Part shown: in pieces, positions 60,539 to 64,000 of the stretch
How the letters are laid out: the number at the start of each line of letters is the position of its first letter
Numbering within the stretch: the stretch's first letter is position 1
Source of the DNA: a virus
DNA: 64,000 bases
Strand: one strand, 5' to 3'
Virus record (IMG/VR): IMGVR_UViG_3300028025_003904
Coordinates: 1-64,000 of that record
The notes under the pieces: generated by a model
Databases searched by the model: none
Told to the model about the DNA's origin: nothing
What the model saw: the letters and a program-made list of their open reading frames with translations, nothing else
Program-made: the position numbers and the translations under genes

Positions 60539-62986
60539 TTAATTTTGAGCATTATCAACGGCTCTTACTTTGAAAAGTTTATCTTTACCAAAAATATTCT
60601 TTTTCCAATCACCTGTTTTTGGGTCATATTCTTTCTGTTTTCCCCATTTTGGAGTCTGTACAGGTGAATCATTTGAACTTGGAGTTATTGCTTTGTTTAC
60701 TGTAAATGAATTAGATTCAGCTGCATTAGCTGTACCTAATGTGGGTGTGCTAGTTTGTTTCAAATAATCAGCTGCTGCATTTGTTTGTTGAATATCTGCA
60801 TTTGCTTCTAGTGTAGGTAAATCTGTTCTTGTTGAATTTAAATATTCTTCTGCTTTTTGTGTATCGTATAAATCATTATCTGCTTCTACAAATGTTTGAT
60901 ATGGAGACATTTCCCCAGCACCTTTTGGTGTAAATTCAAATTTATTTAAAGCAGTTTTAGGTAACTGAACCATATCTATTGTTGGCATAGATGGTCTAGG
61001 TGGTAGTTGTAAAGGTGGAAGTGGTATTCTACCTTCTTTTTCCAATGTACTATACAAATATCCAGGAGGAGTTATTCCATCATAAAAATTTTCTTTTCTT
61101 CCAACATTCAAAACTTTATATGTAAAATCCATTTCACACATAAATGGTGATTGTGATTTTTTTTGAATTTCCCATGGTGCATTATCCGGAACTGTCATTG
61201 TGCAATTAGTCAAAAATCCACTTTCTTCATTTATTAAATTGCCTATTTTCAATTTTAGTAATTTACCAAATATACCCTGATTTGTACCAAATCCAGATGG
61301 CTTTGTTAATTGCATTAATGCATTTACTTTTTTCCAAAGTTCTCCTAATTCAAGTTCGTTTGTAGCATATAATTGAACTTTAAATGATATTTCTCTTTCA
61401 AAACTTTCATAAAAATAAAACTTGTATGGAGAACCAATGCCTTTGGCTTCTGACCAATTAGGTGTAGGTGTATCTGTTAAACCTGTCAATGTTGACATTA
61501 ATTTTATTTCTACTCCTGATTTTCCTTCTATCAAAGTAAAAGATACTTGAATTAAATCATACCCTTTATCATTTAACGCGTCTTTTGATAAATTTCTATG
61601 CTCTTTGTTTATTTTACCAACTAAATTATCACCCGTTCTATTATCGTAACCTCCAAATAATCCAGTATTTACATCATTATCTTCATCATAAGCCATATCC
61701 GAAAATCTTTTTGGCTTATTTACATTAATTACATCTATAATTTTATACTCACCAGCTCTAGTATTACCAATTGGTGAATTTGTAACATTTAAAAATCCTT
61801 CTCTATCGTAATAAACTCCACCAAGTTCTACTTTGTCAGTTCGATATGTATTTAAACCCTCTGATTTTGATTGCAATACACTATTTGCTTTTGGAGAATT
61901 AAATCCTAATGTGGGAACACCATCTACATTATTTCGTTTAATAGCAAGATTATCTAAATCCTGTGTAGTAGCTAAATTTGTAGCATTTACTAAATAATCG
62001 TCCTTTTTGGTAAATGTATAAATTAAATTAGTATCATACAATCTCTTACCAGAATCAGTAACAAAAATATTTAATTTTGCATTATATCTACGAGATGAAT
62101 TAGCGTTATATATTATACTTTGTGGGTTTATATTTTCTACTAAATTACCACGAAGATGTTTTGGAACTCCTGGATTATTTTCCGTAACCCCATATAAAGT
62201 ACCATCGTATATTTGGCCAATATTTGGCTTTCTTGCAAATTGAGATTGGTTAAAATTTACACCATTCTGTGGATTAGTATATCCGTTAGATTTATCAAAC
62301 TTGTAATTTACTTTTTGACCATTTACTAACCCATCAACATACATAGATGGATACATAGTTTGCTCTCTTTTAACTCCACCTACAATTCCACCTAATAATG
62401 TAGGTTCTTCGGTACCCTGTTTTCCAATTCCCAATTGATTTGCAACACCACCTACTTTTTTCGAAGCATAATCTGCTATAACACTTGTTGCTGCAGGTCC
62501 TATGTTTTGTATATATTGTGTTGGAGTGGCAAATGAACTTAAAAAATTACCAACTGCGGTTTTTTTGTTTTCAACACCACCAGTTAGCATATCAGTATAT
62601 AGGCCTTTTGTGGTAGATGTTCCTTCAATTAAATCACTTGGTAATTGTGGTTTAATAGTTTCATTTAATTTGTTATTTAGAAAACTACCAGCACTTTTAC
62701 CAATACCACCAAGTTTACCTAATCCTTTTTCAATTAAATTACCAGCTACTTTTAATGATTTTTGTTTTAATTTTTTTGTATCTACTTTACCTTGTGTAAG
62801 AATACGCACCGAATCCGTACCATATATAGTTGGTATGTTTTCAACAAGGTTTTTTAATTGCTTTACATCGTTTGAAAATTTATCATTTGGCTTTGGAGAA
62901 AGCATATCTGATTTAACATTTCTAGGATTTAAATTATTATCCTGAAAATTGTGTTCGTTCAATAAATCTCTTAATGCTTTTCCCAT
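60539..62986 (-). CDS. Large baseplate/tail-tube-associated protein (815 aa)
   Basis: 815 residues. The N-terminal 250 residues are Gly/Lys-rich and possibly disordered; the middle carries KFYFYESFEREISFKVQLYATNELELGELWKKVNALMQLTKPSG, GKLLKLKIGNLINEESGFLTNCTMTVPDNAPWEIQKKSQSPFMCEMDFTYKVL, which resembles tail-tube initiator or baseplate proteins (T4 gp48/gp54 group). The C-terminus is Pro/Ser-rich. It precedes the tape-measure-like gene. The call rests on pattern and synteny. Confidence 0.6.
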   Translation of the reverse strand: MGKALRDLLNEHNFQDNNLNPRNVKSDMLSPKPNDKFSNDVKQLKNLVENIPTIYGTDSVRILTQGKVDTKKLKQKSLKVAGNLIEKGLGKLGGIGKSAGSFLNNKLNETIKPQLPSDLIEGTSTTKGLYTDMLTGGVENKKTAVGNFLSSFATPTQYIQNIGPAATSVIADYASKKVGGVANQLGIGKQGTEEPTLLGGIVGGVKREQTMYPSMYVDGLVNGQKVNYKFDKSNGYTNPQNGVNFNQSQFARKPNIGQIYDGTLYGVTENNPGVPKHLRGNLVENINPQSIIYNANSSRRYNAKLNIFVTDSGKRLYDTNLIYTFTKKDDYLVNATNLATTQDLDNLAIKRNNVDGVPTLGFNSPKANSVLQSKSEGLNTYRTDKVELGGVYYDREGFLNVTNSPIGNTRAGEYKIIDVINVNKPKRFSDMAYDEDNDVNTGLFGGYDNRTGDNLVGKINKEHRNLSKDALNDKGYDLIQVSFTLIEGKSGVEIKLMSTLTGLTDTPTPNWSEAKGIGSPYKFYFYESFEREISFKVQLYATNELELGELWKKVNALMQLTKPSGFGTNQGIFGKLLKLKIGNLINEESGFLTNCTMTVPDNAPWEIQKKSQSPFMCEMDFTYKVLNVGRKENFYDGITPPGYLYSTLEKEGRIPLPPLQLPPRPSMPTIDMVQLPKTALNKFEFTPKGAGEMSPYQTFVEADNDLYDTQKAEEYLNSTRTDLPTLEANADIQQTNAAADYLKQTSTPTLGTANAAESNSFTVNKAITPSSNDSPVQTPKWGKQKEYDPKTGDWKKNIFGKDKLFKVRAVDNAQN

Positions 62987-62990
62987 TTAA

Positions 62991-64000
62991 TTATCCTTGA
63001 CTATTATTTTTAATATTTTGAACATGTCCTTTGTAAATTTGTCTACTATCCAAACTAACAACAACCGCCAAGTTTTTAATATCTGCCCTTAAACCTCTAA
63101 TTTCTTCTATCAATCCACCATCTCCACCGTCACCACCGGAGGAATTACCACCTAACATTACATCACCACCCAATGCCATAAATCCACCAACTGCTAACAA
63201 ACCAGGAAGTGCCAAAAGAGATGCTCCGGCAAAGGCCATTAACGATGCTGATAATGCAGCAAAGCCACCTGCCATTGCAAGTAATCCTAATGCAGAATCA
63301 ATTGATAATAATGGTAATAACGCCGTCATCATAGATGTTATACTACCTACAATTACTGAAATACCAGTTGCTATTGATGTTATAACACTCGTTATAACTA
63401 CACCAATTGCTTGGATTGCTGGAGTCATTAAACTTAATCCATATCCAAATGCAACAAATGCACCTGCTAGTGCAAGTATAACCCCAACACCTAACAATCC
63501 AAAAGTTCCTGCGGTTGCTCCAAATGATACCAATGCAGGTCCTAATAAATTTAATCCAGCTGCTGCGGATGATGCAGCTAATCCGAATAACCCCATCCCA
63601 ATTGCACCAGGTATCATAAGTATAAATGCACCTGCGGTTGCTGCTAATGTACCAACTGCGAGAAGTGGAACTGTTGCAAATGATAACAAACCAACTGCCA
63701 ATTTAGATAAACCCTTACCAGCCGTTGCTCCAAATGCACCAACTGCCATCATACCAGGTGTACCCAATGATAATAATAATAAAGCAGGACCTGCCAATGC
63801 AGTATTTAATATACCCATACTAACACCCGGCTTCCCCATAGCTTGAAAACCTTTGGCCATTTGTGTTTGTTGATTTGTGGAACTTTTACTTGGAGGTGTA
63901 GTTGGTGTTATAGCTCCGCCTTTTCCTAAATTTTTAATTGTTTTTATTTCTTTGGTATCCGTTATACCACCAAAACCTTGAAACCCCTTTCCAGTAAGCA
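62991..64000 (-). CDS. Tape-measure-like protein (N-terminal part missing, runs off window)
   Basis: The frame is open to the right edge; a likely internal ATG at 63860 is not the true start because the frame continues upstream without a stop. The visible 336 residues are a long run of Ala/Gly/Val-rich hydrophobic helices alternating with short turns (for example LAGPALLLLSLGTPGMMAVGAFG, LLGVGVILALAGAFVAFGYGLSLM), typical of the membrane-active part of phage tape-measure proteins, then a short charged C-terminus (RQIYKGHVQNIKNNSQG). The upstream GKGFQGFGGITDTKEIKT is soluble-looking. It follows the baseplate genes. Confidence 0.7.
   Translation of the reverse strand, partial: LTGKGFQGFGGITDTKEIKTIKNLGKGGAITPTTPPSKSSTNQQTQMAKGFQAMGKPGVSMGILNTALAGPALLLLSLGTPGMMAVGAFGATAGKGLSKLAVGLLSFATVPLLAVGTLAATAGAFILMIPGAIGMGLFGLAASSAAAGLNLLGPALVSFGATAGTFGLLGVGVILALAGAFVAFGYGLSLMTPAIQAIGVVITSVITSIATGISVIVGSITSMMTALLPLLSIDSALGLLAMAGGFAALSASLMAFAGASLLALPGLLAVGGFMALGGDVMLGGNSSGGDGGDGGLIEEIRGLRADIKNLAVVVSLDSRQIYKGHVQNIKNNSQG

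Noticed and set aside
1-64000. CRISPR array or integrase/att site
   Set aside because: No regularly spaced repeats and no integrase motif are seen. The only tandem coding repeats are those described.

Overview
This window is most likely part of the genome of a large tailed phage of the T4 superfamily (myovirus-like) that infects a Bacteroidota host. The phage call rests on a near-complete T4-type replisome (sliding clamp, both clamp-loader subunits, family B polymerase, UvsX, gp32-like SSB, DnaB-type helicase, 5'-3' exonuclease), class I NrdA/NrdB, PhoH, a GroES-like co-chaperonin and a baseplate/tape-measure block at the right end. The host call rests on repeated promoters that match the Bacteroidota consensus (TTG, 19-20 nt, TAnnTTTG), Bacteroidota-style lipoproteins, and a TonB-dependent receptor with a carboxypeptidase-D-like N-terminal domain. 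The DNA is AT-rich. All recognisable protein genes but one lie on the minus strand, so the window reads from right to left.

Layout from left to right: (i) 1-3.5 kb, small accessory genes including a PD-(D/E)XK nuclease candidate. (ii) 3.7-17.6 kb, an unusual block of exported proteins: a low-complexity outer-membrane-like protein, a beta-helix lipoprotein overlapping a TonB-dependent receptor, a lipase, a CsgG-like secretion protein plus a shorter CsgG-related protein, two small lipoproteins, two large secreted dockerin/cohesin-like proteins (one with a C-type lectin domain), and holin-like membrane proteins. (iii) 17.6-26.2 kb, clamp loader, GroES, DNA methyltransferase, clamp, DNA polymerase, a GIY-YIG endonuclease, a DUF458 protein and a 2H phosphoesterase. 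(iv) 26.2-35.6 kb, an RNA region: 25 recognisable tRNAs that together carry anticodons for all 20 amino acids, an initiator tRNA, a tmRNA, several tRNA-like interrupted or aberrant elements, a roughly 0.9 kb structured non-coding RNA with its own promoter and terminator (a GOLLD/ROOL-type candidate), a second smaller structured RNA, an HNH endonuclease, and a large FN3/LRR lipoprotein inside the array. (v) 34.4-44 kb, four 2OG-Fe(II)-oxygenase-like proteins, a zeta-toxin-like kinase, a HAD phosphatase, an AAA ATPase, a second SPPY methyltransferase, a PLP enzyme and thioredoxin. (vi) 44-54.8 kb, PhoH, NrdA, NrdB, helicase, exonuclease, UvsX, SSB, flavin halogenase and a DUF1599 (Nmad1-like) protein. 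(vii) 54.8-64 kb, a divergent family-A-like polymerase and virion genes (LysM/gp53-like, baseplate and tape-measure proteins).

Two promoter classes are visible. One is the host-like TTG/TAnnTTTG type, including a subclass with TTAGG at -33. The other is a -33-less TATATTTATA-type element about 17-24 nt upstream of many start codons, which also precedes the only plus-strand gene in the matching orientation and may be a late promoter. Together the window suggests a phage that brings its own translation apparatus (all-amino-acid tRNA set, fMet, tmRNA), its own replisome and nucleotide supply, probable DNA-base modification, and a sizeable programme for remodelling the host outer membrane. All family calls come from reading motifs by eye; no database search was run.
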